From Nannobrachium achirus (taxonomy: Eukaryota > Chordata > Actinopteri > Myctophiformes > Myctophidae): a stretch of DNA of 64,000 bases. The stretch spans positions 12,084,730 through 12,148,729 of the forward strand of contig OY997655.1 of assembly GCA_963921795.1 (NCBI GenBank). The letters run 5' to 3'. Position numbers and translations under genes: made by a program. Position 1 is the first letter of the stretch; every line of letters starts with the position of its first letter. The notes below the pieces were generated by a model. The model did no database searches, was not told where the DNA came from, and saw nothing but the letters and a program-made list of their open reading frames with translations. Shown in pieces: positions 15,901-25,813 of this stretch.

Positions 15901-16864
15901 CAACAGAGTGCATGTTCTCTGTAGTAATCGAGCCATCGTCGTAGCTGGGGGGCTCTTTGTCTACGACCGAGACAGGAAAGTTTGTCGTGGGGGGGAGGTG
16001 GTCATCATAGTCCGGTTGTAGTTGAGGCTGAAGTGGGGGAGCGGGGGTGGGGGTGGGGAGCTCAGGTTCCTGTGTCGACTGTGAGCTCAAACAGGAGGAG
16101 ATCCATGCCTTTTCGACCGCACGGGGGGTCGGTGTAGCGGCGCCGACAGCTTCAAAGCCAAGATATTGCGCCAGCCACGACTGATCACGATCCCTGGGGG
16201 GTGGCGGGACCAGCGGGGGGGCATCCGGCTCGACGGACATCTCCGGCGATCCAGCGGCTGCGAGCTGGGCACCAGCATCCTCGGTGACGAGGGGGGGCGG
16301 CAGGGGGACATCCTCGGTGACGAGGGGGGGCGGCAGGGGGACATCCAGGGGGACATCCAGGTCCACGTCGGCGCTGTTGTTATCGGGCGGCGGCTCGAAA
16401 ACCACGGCCGCGAGCTGGTCACAAGTAGCCTCAATGTTGGGGCTTTGCTGTAGAGAGCCGCGTGGGCAGCCATAGCACTCGTAACCAGTAGAACCCGTAT
16501 CGATGTTACCACCGCTGGGGTTCTTTGTCTCCGAAAGCAGTTGTTGTTCCCTCGTGAGACGGGCGGCTTGCCGAGTGACTACGGGCCCTGGATGAACCTC
16601 AATATCACCAGAAAGAAGCAGAATAAAGTAAATGATGGACCGCCTGTCCATTCTGCCCATCTGGGGTTTGTTCTTAGTCAGCAGCAGCGACCCAAGGACC
16701 GTCAGTTTACCGAAGCCGAGATGTTTTGGCTCCGATCCAACGTGAAGGAAAAAAAACACTGCGTGATTCCTCTCCATTCCGCACGTTGGCTCCGATCCAA
16801 CGTGGAGGAAAAAAAACACTGCGTGATTCCTCTCCATTCCGCACATAATTCTCCGTATATACAA
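12983..16864 (-). CDS. LINE polyprotein: AP endonuclease and reverse transcriptase
   Basis: A single open frame of 1293 codons. Residues about 85-94 contain GDIEVHPGP, a 2A-like motif with His for the usual Asn. A Pro-rich linker follows. The endonuclease spans about 325-540 with catalytic-type SETKL (360), GDWNVD (462) and SDH (528). The reverse transcriptase spans about 790-1060 with NYRPVSIL, CGVPQGSILGPLLF and FADD (1009). The C-terminus resembles CR1/L2 elements. It would nick target DNA and reverse-transcribe its own RNA. The true start may be Met69 or Met72, because the first 60 residues contain an exact 20-residue duplication that looks like 5' UTR. No stop or frameshift was seen, so it may be recent. 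Confidence 0.85.
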   Translation of the reverse strand: MYIRRIMCGMERNHAVFFFLHVGSEPTCGMERNHAVFFFLHVGSEPKHLGFGKLTVLGSLLLTKNKPQMGRMDRRSIIYFILLLSGDIEVHPGPVVTRQAARLTREQQLLSETKNPSGGNIDTGSTGYECYGCPRGSLQQSPNIEATCDQLAAVVFEPPPDNNSADVDLDVPLDVPLPPPLVTEDVPLPPPLVTEDAGAQLAAAGSPEMSVEPDAPPLVPPPPRDRDQSWLAQYLGFEAVGAATPTPRAVEKAWISSCLSSQSTQEPELPTPTPAPPLQPQLQPDYDDHLPPTTNFPVSVVDKEPPSYDDGSITTENMHSVVFAKPGLHHVHLNINSLNPKKLELIKGMFHDGKAKILSFSETKLDDSFTDASIEIANYTVIRNDRNRYGGGVCMYVHNDVNFVPRPDLHHSSLETVWIEVIFEHAKNILICAVYRPPDQNDFFELFDESLAKVDGTECHILGDWNVDILRKDAPMFKSFDGLCKQYSLTQLVTVPTRVTEHSQTLIDLVVTTDKSKVTASGAIVCGLSDHYMIYSTRKIHKPKASGHRTVVARSLKNYSSEAFNLKLAGVDFSPELQCTDVEEAWCGFKTKLTDALDDVAPLNTTRVKARQEPWYNSDIAESARLRDKKYDEKRKCCKKLKKKFNHDLKKHIEHLTAQCKRLRNQTTALVRSAKKNYIDDKIDEYKNNPRDLWKLLNNQLGLKSKTICHNINIKTDAALISDKGEVATHFNKTFTTTARSLVKRLVAPSGRYGEEFVNTFYKKLGVSKDSFKLSTVTTDEVFKKLSALPQHKATGLDKIPARFLRDSAATIAPIITHIINLSIEQGHVPQDFKLAKVTPLHKKGSKLDPGNYRPVSILSSISKVMEKIVYEQIARYLDENNVIYEFQSGFRKSHSTDTCLLYLTDQIKREADQGKYSGMVMMDLQKAFDTVDHAILIEKLKAIGLDSAAVSWMQSYLVGREQVVEINGTLSPPLPVSCGVPQGSILGPLLFLIYVNDMASACDCNLFLFADDSALLVSGKDHLQVEKTLNSELSKICTWLNDNKLSIHLGKTESILFGSNHNLKKVENFTIKVGDKVITRKNEISYLGCILEANLSSEKMTSKVIQKINQRTRFLQRIAPMVNFNTLKTIAGAIIQPLFDYGVHVWYRDAPQALKTKLQTAQNKLIRVLLNLPNQTHLTATHQLRVGWLRVDDRVQQLAMGLVYKIHYTTMIPKYLSKYFKNVKDVHNYNTRGSATDHVQPRVNSKKGSNSFFCYTTKMWNALPKAIKECGSLASFKIALKNHLQAAAVHNW
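16726..16844. repeat. 60-bp tandem duplication at LINE 5' end
   Basis: Two consecutive 60-bp units differ by one or two bases. A similar 33-bp duplication lies at about 16280-16345. Tandem units at the 5' end resemble LINE promoter monomers, but this is only an analogy. Confidence 0.8.
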
Positions 16865-17086
16865 TTATGAGCGTTCCACGAGTCGGCAAACCATACAAGG
16901 AACAATAGGAAAAAAAGAAGAAAAAGTATCCCTCCTTTTCATTGTCCCTGGACGTTGCGAAAATGCGACTGCTCTGGCCGACTGCCAGCTTCACATCCCC
17001 CGAAATGCCGTTGTCGTCTGAACGGAAGGCACATATGACTTTTCCTTTTGCGGAATTCTCGTTGCAAAAACGCAGTGTGAACGGGC

Positions 17087-17440
17087 TCTAAGCAACCCAG
17101 CCATTCATCTGCTTCTCACCGGACTCAAGAAAGAACAAATGCAAGGCAATGACCGCCGCTTACCTATCACTATAGCGGTGCAGCACAAACTGGTAGGGAA
17201 GTTAAGGGGAGGCATGTTTTCATGGCTTGACAATACCATGTTAGAGGCTGTCCTATACTCATGGCGTTCTACGCCTTTCTACGGTGTGGGGAATACACGG
17301 CCAGCTCTCTGACATTTAATCCAAACCAGGACCTCTGTTTTTCTGATTTAATCGTAGAATATGTGCGACATATGTACGCTATATCAGATGAGATTCAGCA
17401 AACCCGAAATCCTCTACGCTCGGGAGCGTGTCGCTGTTAC
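17087..17440 (+). pseudogene. DIRS tyrosine recombinase, C-terminal piece
   Basis: The sequence reads SNPAIHLLLTGLKKEQ, LPITIAVQHKL and FYAFLRCGEYT. The Arg in LRCGE is the expected first catalytic Arg of the family. A one-base shift lies near 17259. The catalytic His-x-x-Arg and Tyr region is not recognisable downstream. Confidence 0.7.
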
Positions 17441-17560
17441 TACATGTCATCTTTTCGACACCCGACTCTAACCCTCACCCTAACCTTAACCTCCGTGGAG
17501 TGAGTCGCTAACCCTCCGGTCGAAATGATGGGTGTTCGCAAAAGCGAGATTTCCCCCCAC
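17430..17560. repeat. Short repeat with CCCTAAC core, copy 1
   Basis: It shares GCTGTTACTACATGTCATCTT, CTAACCCT runs, GAGTCGCTAACCCTCC and GCGAGATTTCCCC with 46185-46320. The two ends are loosely inverted (CGCTGTTAC..TTCGAC against GTCGAA..AGCG), suggesting a small MITE. Confidence 0.65.
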
Positions 17561-17977
17561 GCTCAAGGGCTGATGAGTAATCAAACGGCGCAGGAGTGAG
17601 CCATGCAGCGCTGTGATTAATAGACTGATTGGCCTCCGCTGCTCGCAATCAGAAGCGCTTCAGGTGGCTATAGAGGGCTGAGTTCCGTGGGGGTTATATA
17701 GTATTTGTTCCTGCTTGCCAGCTTATTTAATTAAACAATTATGTTATATAGGTTGTTCCTGCTCGCCAGCTTATTGCATAATTTCAGCAGAACTCCACCA
17801 ACCTCTCCGTTGGTTGGCTGTTGCGTGTTTTGGGGGTCATAATTGCGTGTTGGGGGTCTCGGATCCAAGCCAAAGCCATGCTTCTGCTTAGTTTATATAA
17901 GATGCCTATACTTATCACCTATGATGTTAGTATGCATATGCCTAGTATATGCTGCTGGGCTGGCTGGCTGCTGCCAA

Positions 17978-19417
17978 TGGCCGGGTTTCCCAAAGCGATC
18001 TTAAGTTTTAGGATGGTCGTAAGACCCATCGTAGCAGCAAAACTGTTATGAAGGCTCCTGTCAATCAAGGCTACGACAGCTTTCAGGAAACCGGTCGAGA
18101 GTGTACAATGGAACCAAATGGGCTGCTACGATGGGTGAGCACACCTTAGGAATGACTTCAGAAAACCCATCGTAAGGTCTCCAGGACGATCGTAGAAGAA
18201 CCTGTGAAGGCTCCTGTCAATCACGCAGACCTGTCTTACGAAGGTTTTTTTAAAGGTGACCTGGGGCGCCCTTAAACCCTTTGTAGTGAAGGTGATCACT
18301 ATAAGTATAACTATAAAAGTATATAAATCGATCTAAGTCAAGTGGATGGCAGAGTAGCTAGCTTAGGCTACACACCTGCTATAAAAATAAGTAATATAGT
18401 GAGGGAAAAAAAAAAGATGAACTATATATTTGTTGTTATGCGTCTGTTGGGTTGCTTGAGAGCGCACCACAACACAAATACTTACATAGAAATGAAGAGC
18501 TCCCCATTTCGTGTGGTCCCTTGGGGGTCCCCAGATAAATGATATATAATACTGCACGGATGCGAGGATAGAACCCAGAGTTTCCACTTGTCAGTCCAAC
18601 ACACAAGCCAATCGAGCGCTGAATTTTATTGGCAGGGCTGTTGTATTTAGTTAGGAAGTTATATGAACCAAATGGACCCTCATCTTGGGTATGTAGCCTG
18701 CTACGTGCATGTACAAATGGGACCATTTAATTGTACAGTACACTCTCTGAGTTACACCCATGATGAGGGTTCATTTGGTTCCTACTTCAACCTTGTTGCC
18801 ACCGCTGTTGGCTTGGCGGACTGTATGTTAGACTGAGGGGTCAAAGCCTCGGGTTGACTCCTGTTTAAGTGCGTTGCCACATATCAAGGACCTCTAGGGG
18901 TCCCCGGACCCACTTTGAAAATCAAAGCTCTATAATATAGTCTCATGGTAGCTTATATAAATATTTAAGATGATTTAGATGAACAGTTAAGTCGTAGTTT
19001 AAAATTAAAACAACTAGGCTATTTTGTGCAGCCGTTAAATCTTCCAAGTAGAGTTTAAAATAAAAACAAGGGGTCTGTGTGGTCAGTTAGCCTACCAACA
19101 AGTTTGTTAATTTTCAGCATTGTTTTCTACTTCTTTCTTCTTACTACAATCACACAACCGCTGAAATTCATTTGCGAGCGCAGCTGGTTGTGGGGATCAA
19201 TCAGGACCCAGAGCCATTCAAGGAGAGTCGGTGCAGAGTTGCATCATCTCCGTTCACATGGGGGCAGAGTTGGCAGAACTCTATAATACAAGGCTCTGGC
19301 CAGCCTAAGGGCATGCGTAGCCTGTTTTGAGAGAGGCGCGTTTGGGAAACAGCTTCGTCGTCGTACCGGAGTGTCCTACGACGGGCTTGTATGACTGCGC
19401 TTTGGGAAACCTGGCCA
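17978..19417. mobile_element. TIR element with GGTTTCCCAAAGCG ends
   Basis: The left end TGGCCGGGTTTCCCAAAGCG and the right end CGCTTTGGGAAACCTGGCCA are near-perfect inverted copies. It is about 1.44 kb with no transposase ORF. Internal inverted segments contain CCATCGTAG and AACCAAATG. No clear target duplication was seen. Confidence 0.65.
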
Positions 19418-19579
19418 TTATGTACTATGCTGCTGCCTTATATGTCATGCTGCTGTTGATAGGTATGCTGTTGCTGCTCTCCCGCTGCCATTCTTGTCAA
19501 TAAAGTATAATTTAACCTAAAGAATGCTCCCCTGAATCTTTTATTTTTTTACGTAACTGTTTCTTTCTTTTTTTTCACC

Positions 19580-19800
19580 CAGTGTCAATTGTCTAATGTA
19601 ATCCTGGGGAGGCAGTATAGTGACCAGGATTACTGCATGTTTTTTGTGAGGGTACCTACCCTAGGAGCCACAGGGAGAACGTGCAAATTCCACACAGAAA
19701 GGCCCTTTCGCCAACCCCACCTACACACATGGAGGAGAGAACAGCGCCCACAGCGTCCCCTTGCGGGAATGGAACCTGGGACGATTAGACGTTTGCCCGT
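19580..19800. repeat. Dispersed fish repeat
   Basis: It contains ACAGGGAGAACGTGCAAATT, CCACACAGAAAGGCCC and GGAATGGAACCTGGGACGA, a widespread fish repeat tail. It ends next to a hairpin copy. Confidence 0.5.
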
Positions 19801-19809
19801 GACCCAAAA

Positions 19810-19881
19810 TGAAAACAGCAGATCTACAAGCTCAATACGTCGCTTCACGCTGCTGTGAGCTTGTAGATCGGCTATTTTCAC
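19810..19881. repeat. Hairpin family, copy at 19.8 kb
   Basis: Inverted arms of about 25 bp around GATCTACAAGCTC and GAGCTTGTAGATC, bounded by GAAAAC and TATTTTC. See the finding on the family. Confidence 0.8.
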
Positions 19882-20283
19882 TACTTTTTATTATTATTTT
19901 TTATTAATGGAATTTCGATGTGTTTGCTAGTTTGAAAAACATATTAATACATAATCATAATCATCATCGTCGGTCGGTGAACTGACGCATGGAGGAGGCA
20001 TCATATATATACTGGGTAACAGATCGTTTCGCCCGCCTGGCTGTTCGCAAAAAAATACAAATAATAATTGGAGTCTGTTTACCCGGGAGGTGTCCGTTCG
20101 CCCGGAGGTTTTGCCAACCGATTTTCGCCTTTAAGACCTGCACATTCGCCCAGTCCTTTTACCCACTGTGTGTGTGTATGTAAAACATATACTAGGTCTA
20201 TAACCTAATAACTACCTAATAATAACTATAACCCCTCTTTAATCAAGCCCTGCTTGATTAAATCAATGTGAGCACTGTTAAGC

Positions 20284-20604
20284 CGACATCATAGTCGCCA
20301 GGGCGGTGGAAGGCTTTACACCGCGGTGTAGTCTTTTCGAGTCTTTTTGAGTCATGAAACTACAACGTTACGTCATTCCTCGCGGTGGAGAGCTTTCCAC
20401 CGTGAGTCCCGAGTCCCGACACATCTCTCTGTTTTTACTATCAGACAGACAGGCTCTACACCCCGTTCACTGATTGGTCGATCTAGACCAGTCAGTCACG
20501 GTGTACAGGACTCCACCGTGAGTGACTATGATGTCCTGCACTTATTTTCTGACTTGCGGTGGAAAGCTTTCCACCTAAAATTTGCGGTGGAGAGCTCTCC
20601 ACCG
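20284..20604. repeat. Cluster of palindromes with CGGTGGA(A/G)AGCT core
   Basis: Perfect palindromes lie at 20558-20575 and 20585-20604 (CGGTGGAGAGCTCTCCACCG). Imperfect ones are at 20303-20324, 20383-20402, 20470-20493 and 20497-20520. GACATCATAGTC near 20284 and GACTATGATGTC near 20524 are inverted. I recognise no element. Confidence 0.75.
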
Positions 20605-20639
20605 TACACTCTGATACGGGCTTTACGCCCCCTGGGCCT

Positions 20640-21090
20640 AGGAGTGTTTGCTGGGACGTAACAAAGGCAAGGTGGTATATGCAAAAATAGGTTTATTACA
20701 ATAATGCAAGTTGAAATACAGAAAATAGTAAACTTTAGGTTGCTTTGTCACAGAGTGGTGAGGCAGGGCGGGCCGACATGAAAACAAACAGAAACACAGA
20801 AAACTAGTCCCTACTCTAAAAAAGGTTAAAGCCCAAATCTAACTAACTTACTAACAACCAAACACTTCCCTACCTGACTACACTATCCAACCTAACCAAA
20901 CAACGTGTACAGAGTGATGTCCTGCCCCCTACCTAGGTGAACTAACAGAGTAACCCTACTACAGCGAAAATACTTACTAATACATTACCCCTGCTCACCA
21001 CTGTTAAAAATGGATATACTGGATAGCAACCTTTACAAAGGACAAAAGCACGGAGCGGCTAACAGGCTAACAGGGTGACATGCGACCTCG
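20640..21090. other. Unassigned intergenic sequence
   Basis: AT-rich, with many CTAAC and AACC words in 20810-20990. No ORF, RNA gene or terminal repeat was recognised. Confidence 0.4.
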
Positions 21091-21390
21091 CCCAAATATG
21101 GGCATTCCCATATATGTCCTTAATATTGATAACATAATATCCTTAATAATGTCATTAATATTGACAATATAGGAATCTCCATGGGCATAAAACGTATGTT
21201 AATTAATAATGCCAAGCAGGGCCTTGGTGAGTATAGGTCCTTGGTTTGATGCCTGTGGATCTCCATATATGGGCATAATGGGGTACCCTAACATTCTCAT
21301 TTTCGGCCTGGGATTTATGACATCAGAAATCTCAATGTATGGGCGTAAAAGGTTTTTTCCTTTTCTGGCAATGACCATAATATGGACTTT
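21090..21390. repeat. CCCATATATGG-family repeat, diverged copy
   Basis: TATGGGCAT/ATGCCCATA motifs in both orientations are mixed with TTAATATTGA words, as in introns of both alpha genes. Confidence 0.5.
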
Positions 21391-21394
21391 TATA

Positions 21395-21510
21395 CCCTGA
21401 GAAATCTCGTAGCTTGTCTGACTGTCAGTACAGGAAGTGATGTCACATGACATCCTTTTTATGCCCATATGAGTCAGGGCACGGTCACACAGTCAACGCT
21501 TCGGCTCGTA
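21395..21510 (+). repeat. LTR fragment, inverted copy of 32073-32210
   Basis: GAAATCTCGTAGCTTGTCTG, GTACAGGAAGTGATGTCAC and CAACGCTTCGGCTCG reappear as reverse complement inside the gypsy LTR at 32073-32210. Confidence 0.65.
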
Positions 21511-22182
21511 ACTCCCGTCCACTCCCATGTTAAAGGAAAAAAAGGACATGACGCATTGCGCGCCGCCGGGGACGCGTTCGAGGCATTTCCCGTCGGTCGT
21601 TTCCGGCCACGAGCTGGGGGTTCATGGTTCATCACTGCTCTACTATCACCCGGCAGTGATGCACACTATCCAATGGGACAGAACGTCCTGTGGAGCTGGT
21701 TTTTACCTTGTAGTTTTCTTTCAGTCACCCATGCAGCTCTCCAAATACAGAGGGAATGTATGGAAACTAACTCAAAACAAACGGCCAGACACATGCTTCA
21801 ATAAACACATGTGCTTCAATAAATGTAAACACCTTATTGTTGTTGAATCGCCAGACTGATTTCCACTGTTTCTCCCATCTGAATAGCTTGTGTGAGCATA
21901 TAGCCTATATAATCCAGAATTTGCAGAATGTTATTAGGTATCCAAAATATATATTTTATTAAATCTCCAGTTACACATAGCCTAATCACACACAAACGTG
22001 GGCTACAAAAAACAAATAAAAACGAAACATCTGTTTATTGTCATAAATAACCATCTGTCATTAATAATTATTGATGTAAAAATGGTAAAAAATGTATGTA
22101 ATTCACATAGCCTATTAAACCCTCTATTCTCAATAAAAACGGACCCACATTTCTTTGACTGCTTTATTTATATAAATCTTTA

Positions 22183-22259
22183 CCAAAAATAGCCGATCTA
22201 CAAGCTTACAACACAACACAGAGCGAAACGTTGTGAGCTTGTAGATCGGCTATTTTTGG
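22183..22259. repeat. Hairpin family, copy at 22.2 kb
   Basis: CCAAAAATAGCCGATCTACA and its inverse flank a centre of about 17 bp. Arms are about 30 bp and nearly perfect. Confidence 0.85.
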
Positions 22260-22302
22260 CTTATTCCCCCCCCAGAATATGCATAGCTGGGGTTCATATT
22301 TG

Positions 22303-22480
22303 GTTTGATTGATTGATTGAAGAATTTATTAGAAGGTTGCATAGGAAACAGTACAGTTCATGACAGTACAAATCACTGGTACAAGGCCAACTAGAAGGAT
22401 ATCATAGTACGCTTTTCGGCTAATTTACACAGGAACCACTTTATGTATCTCATATAACATTGAAAGAGACTAGAAGAACA
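22303..22480 (-). mobile_element. 5'-truncated LINE copy with (TTGA)n tail
   Basis: It matches the 3' UTR of the LINE at 12637 (TTTATTAGAAGGTTGCATAG, GTACAGTTCATGACAGTAC) but is more diverged, and begins with GATTGATTGATTGAAG. Confidence 0.75.
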
Positions 22481-22531
22481 CAGTTTTCACACCTTACTAC
22501 TCCCATAGAAATGCAAATGTAGGGACCCCAT

Positions 22532-23048
22532 TGATAGGTATTTTTGTTATGGTTCATATCATCTTTTTATCAATACATATTGATGGCACAGTGACTGTGT
22601 CATATAAGGTCTCTACAGTACCCCCAAGGTCTCCCTCCGTCTGGGAGAAATCAGACCTTATCTACTGCCATGGAGCCTGTACCTAAAACAATGAGAATTG
22701 TTTTGGTTTGGCTCAGCCTGGTGTCATGCAGACACCAGCGAAGGACATCTCTTCAGGAACCTATGAACTCTTTGTCTTGTCATTTGTGGAAACATCCTAT
22801 GAACTGTTGAAACGTCATCCATTGACTGACCAAATGACCATACTTATACTCATGTCAAAACATCATTTGTCAGAGAGAGCACGAACCATTGATTATGTAC
22901 TGTATACCTGTCTTGAATTCTCTCTCTCCATAGTAAAACATTCCATTCTCACTCTGAATCACTCTCCTGTCTTATTTCTGTGTGATGGATTATTGTATCT
23001 CATATGGGAATAAGAAGGTGTTGTTGTTTACAAATAATATATCAATCA
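22532..23048 (+). repeat. 5' LTR
   Basis: It starts TGATAGG and ends ATCAATCA, and matches the 3' LTR over its length by reading. A 101-codon frame inside both LTRs has no recognisable product. Confidence 0.85.
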
Positions 23049-23645
23049 AAATGGTCCTACGTCGCCGCATACTAATGTAACGTTGACTGTCCGGGTGAGG
23101 AGGCACTTTCTCTCCCCCACGGTGGGTCGGTGTTACAATACGTATCAAAGAACCAGCTGTGAGTTTGGAAGTTTACTGTGTTTTCAGACAAGGTTATTAT
23201 TTTGACAACAGTACAATTTATTTAACATTCCCTGCTTGGACATCCGCCACTGGACCGCTGGACACATGGTTTTCTGATTGCATGCTCCACGGTCCGAGGA
23301 CGGATCTTTATGCACCATCGGTGACCGGAATATTATTTTAAGATAAGTATATTGTTTTCTTCAGTTATCTACGCAACGAGTCGCTTCTCAGTTTGAATTA
23401 TTGTTTTGATTTTTGATATTTAAGGGAGTTGGACAAGGCTAAATAATGTTTTAGTATCGCTCATTGTCTATTTTACCTTCACTTGAGTAAACACATAAAT
23501 TGCCCGGACACATCCTATCATATTGTCTGTGCCAACATAGGGGAATTACAGTAGGCCTAGAGACACCATTCATTATATAATTATTTTATCATTATAACAT
23601 TTGTAATTACTTTTTATTAATCCTTTATATTTTACTGTTGACATT

Positions 23646-24562
23646 ATGGGGAATTCTCATTCCCCGCCTCACACATCCCACTCAGTGGATTCCAAAAACA
23701 GACCCATGCCACACACTGGACGTCCCCTCAGACAGGGACCTATTAACAAAATTGATAAATCACTTCTTGAAAGTGATGATGATGATGATGAGGTGTTATT
23801 TGACAGAACTAAAATGACCCCTTCTCCACTTTCTCAAGGTGTGGACCCGATTGAACCTGCTGTCGGTGGACCCCCAGGACCCCTTTCTCCCCACCATGCC
23901 ACACGTGAGAAACCAAAACACACACTTGATGTTAAGGAAACAACACTACTCGCTCCCATGATAGCCTATCCGACAGGGGATGGAGTTGTGTATAGTTATC
24001 GTAAGTGGTATCCAGTTGACATTGATAATACAGCAAAAACCTTACCTGATATCCAGAGTAACCCTGATCAGTGGGAAAAATCAATAGAGGCCGAAATAAT
24101 AGAACAAAGGCTCAACACCCGGGAAGTCAGAGAATTAATCACAAGGTGTTGTCCCAAAGCTGTGAGTTATCAAATAGCCCGAGGTGCTGAATTGACACAG
24201 GAAGACGGTCTTCCATACCCGTGTATGGATCTCGTGCCTGCGGATGGTACAAACCCGGCACATGAGGTTAGAAATAATGAACATCAAGCCGCAGTAAAGT
24301 TGATGATAAATAACGCTAAAGAGCTCATGAAAGATAAGGTTGATATATCCTTAATCACTAGCCTTAAACAGAAGGAAGGCGAAGATGTCTCCGATTTCAT
24401 ACAGCATTTTACCACCCAATTCGACCGCCATTCTGGCATGACCCGAGGACAAAGCGGCTATGCCAACGTGTTTAATCAACTGTTAGTTGATGTCCTTAGG
24501 CCTCATTTGAAACAAGCCATCATTATGCATGATCCGTTGTGGAAAAATAAAACTCCCCAGGA
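23646..24562 (+). pseudogene. gag-like ORF, N-terminal part
   Basis: It begins Met-Gly, which could allow myristoylation, has an acidic Asp/Glu stretch at about residues 43-50 and a Pro-rich linker, then a capsid-like region. The open frame runs past 24562 to 24743 only by reading into the hAT insertion. It is structural by position and composition; the family is not named. It acts in particle assembly in autonomous relatives. Confidence 0.65.
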
Positions 24563-25492
24563 CAGTGGCGAAACTAGCCCCTGGTGTGCCCCGATGCGAG
24601 ATTTTCACCAAGTGCCCCTCAACAACAACAACCCCCCCCCCCCCCCAGTGCAAATGCAGACAGCGCGAAAGCGGGACACTAGGCTCCAACAGAAGACTTC
24701 TACACACTACTACACTAGCCATCTAATTCATGACAATATGTAGCCCAAAAGTAGTGTCTCACTGTCTCCATCTCTCTCTGGTGCTAATGAACTTCCCTAT
24801 GGCACTCCAATACAACAACACTACAAACATCACCACGCCGTTTTTTTTTTTCAAAACAGCATTATAAATATCACCCATTAAGACAACTAGGCCTACATTA
24901 ATGACAGCACACAGTTTAATTGACAGCGATGCATCACTGCAAACCAGCATTATTTATATTAATTACTTAACTCACCTGCTAAAGTAAGGAGGATGACGAG
25001 TCAACAACAACAATAGCAGTTGGGCACGTTTTGTTCCATATTCCACATTGTCTTGGTTTTAGAGAGCATGGCAAATATTAACTGTTGCCCCAAAGTCTTC
25101 TTGTGTTGAAACTTTATAGACCTATTCCATAATGCCCGAGTGTTGTTTTTACTCAGAAGAAGTCAGAACGTCTCTTCAGCCTGTGTTCCGTCAGCAGCAC
25201 TAAGGGGCCCTCTCATAGCTTCCTGTCATACCAGTGGACATTTCAAAACAAGAGTCAATGTATTGGATATTTGTAATGTGATCATTCAACACATGTTTTA
25301 TTTTGAAATGGTAGCAGCCTACTACAGGAAATAGAAGCCGCAGATCAGGACAGAACAGGGTCTCCGTCTGTATACATTGTTATTATTAGATTCTTTTTTC
25401 TTTTCTCCTCCGACCTGCGTGTGGCGTGTGCCCCTGGACGTCATGGGCCCCAATGCGCATGCGTAGGCTGCGACCCCCTAGTTACGCCACTG
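24563..25492. mobile_element. hAT MITE inserted in gag
   Basis: Ends read CAGTGGCGAAACTAG and CTAGTTACGCCACTG. An 8-bp CCCCAGGA duplication lies at 24555-24562 and 25493-25500. The length is 930 bp with no transposase. Its removal leaves the gag frame open across the junction. Confidence 0.9.
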
Positions 25493-25500
25493 CCCCAGGA

Positions 25501-25813
25501 CATTACAGATCTGGCCAGATATTATGATGTCATCGTAGAGGAACCAAAACCCTTGCCTAAAATACAGTCTGTATTGACCCCAGACGGTCACGTCACATTA
25601 CATCCACCACATGATCTGTCACTCAAATTGGGATCCGGGGCAAGCCGACAGCAGAGACAACCAGGACACCACCCAGGTAATACACCTCGCACCCCTGTTT
25701 GCTGGAGCTGCGGTACAAACGGCCATTGTTGGACCCAGTGCCCCCAGCCTAACGCAGCTCGTCCTTTCAAACCCACAAACCGTCAGGCTAGGTTAATATG
25801 GCCCAGAAAGTAA
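25501..25813 (+). pseudogene. gag-like ORF, nucleocapsid part
   Basis: It continues the frame of 23646-24562 after the hAT element. One CCHC zinc knuckle (CX2CX4HX4C) lies near 25700-25740, followed by a basic end and a stop at 25811-25813. The knuckle would bind element RNA. Confidence 0.65.

Larger units (their letters stand above)
12637..16900 (-). mobile_element. CR1/L2-type LINE with (TTGA)n tail
   Basis: The element is read on the minus strand. It ends at 12637-12650 in a TCAA microsatellite tail, after a 3' UTR of about 330 bp that recurs at 22303-22480 and 55965-56258. One long ORF fills the body. The 5' end is uncertain, near 16870-16990. Confidence 0.8.
11897..17086. mobile_element. 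TIR element with TCTAAG target duplication, carrying foldback and LINE
   Basis: The left end is GCCCCATACATACTGC and the right end reads GCAGTGTGAACGGGC, imperfect inverted copies. TCTAAG is repeated at 11891-11896 and 17087-17092. Deleting it rejoins the DIRS recombinase. No transposase was found. Its bulk is a tRNA-like foldback (12006-12560) and a LINE (from about 12637), both later insertions or captured cargo. The superfamily is not assigned. Confidence 0.65.
7240..19510 (+). mobile_element. DIRS-like tyrosine-recombinase retrotransposon, broken by nested insertions
   Basis: In order: a leader, gag with two zinc fingers, a reverse transcriptase remnant, RNase H, then a tyrosine recombinase in three pieces (10236-10406, 11765-11896, 17087-17440). 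The pieces are separated by a hAT element (10407-11764) and a TIR element (11897-17086). A further TIR element (17978-19417) lies in the distal part. The order gag-RT-RNase H-YR without an integrase is diagnostic of DIRS elements. The outer borders are approximate because I could not fix the terminal repeats; the AATAAA near 19500 may belong to its 3' end. Confidence 0.75.

Noticed and set aside
16087..16512. Overlapping ORFs in the Pro-rich LINE segment, both strands
   Set aside because: GC-rich shadow frames of the 1293-codon LINE ORF.
22708..23013. A 101-codon ORF found identically at 22708-23013 and 28734-29039
   Set aside because: It lies inside the paired LTRs, so the repetition is explained by the LTRs; no domain is recognisable.
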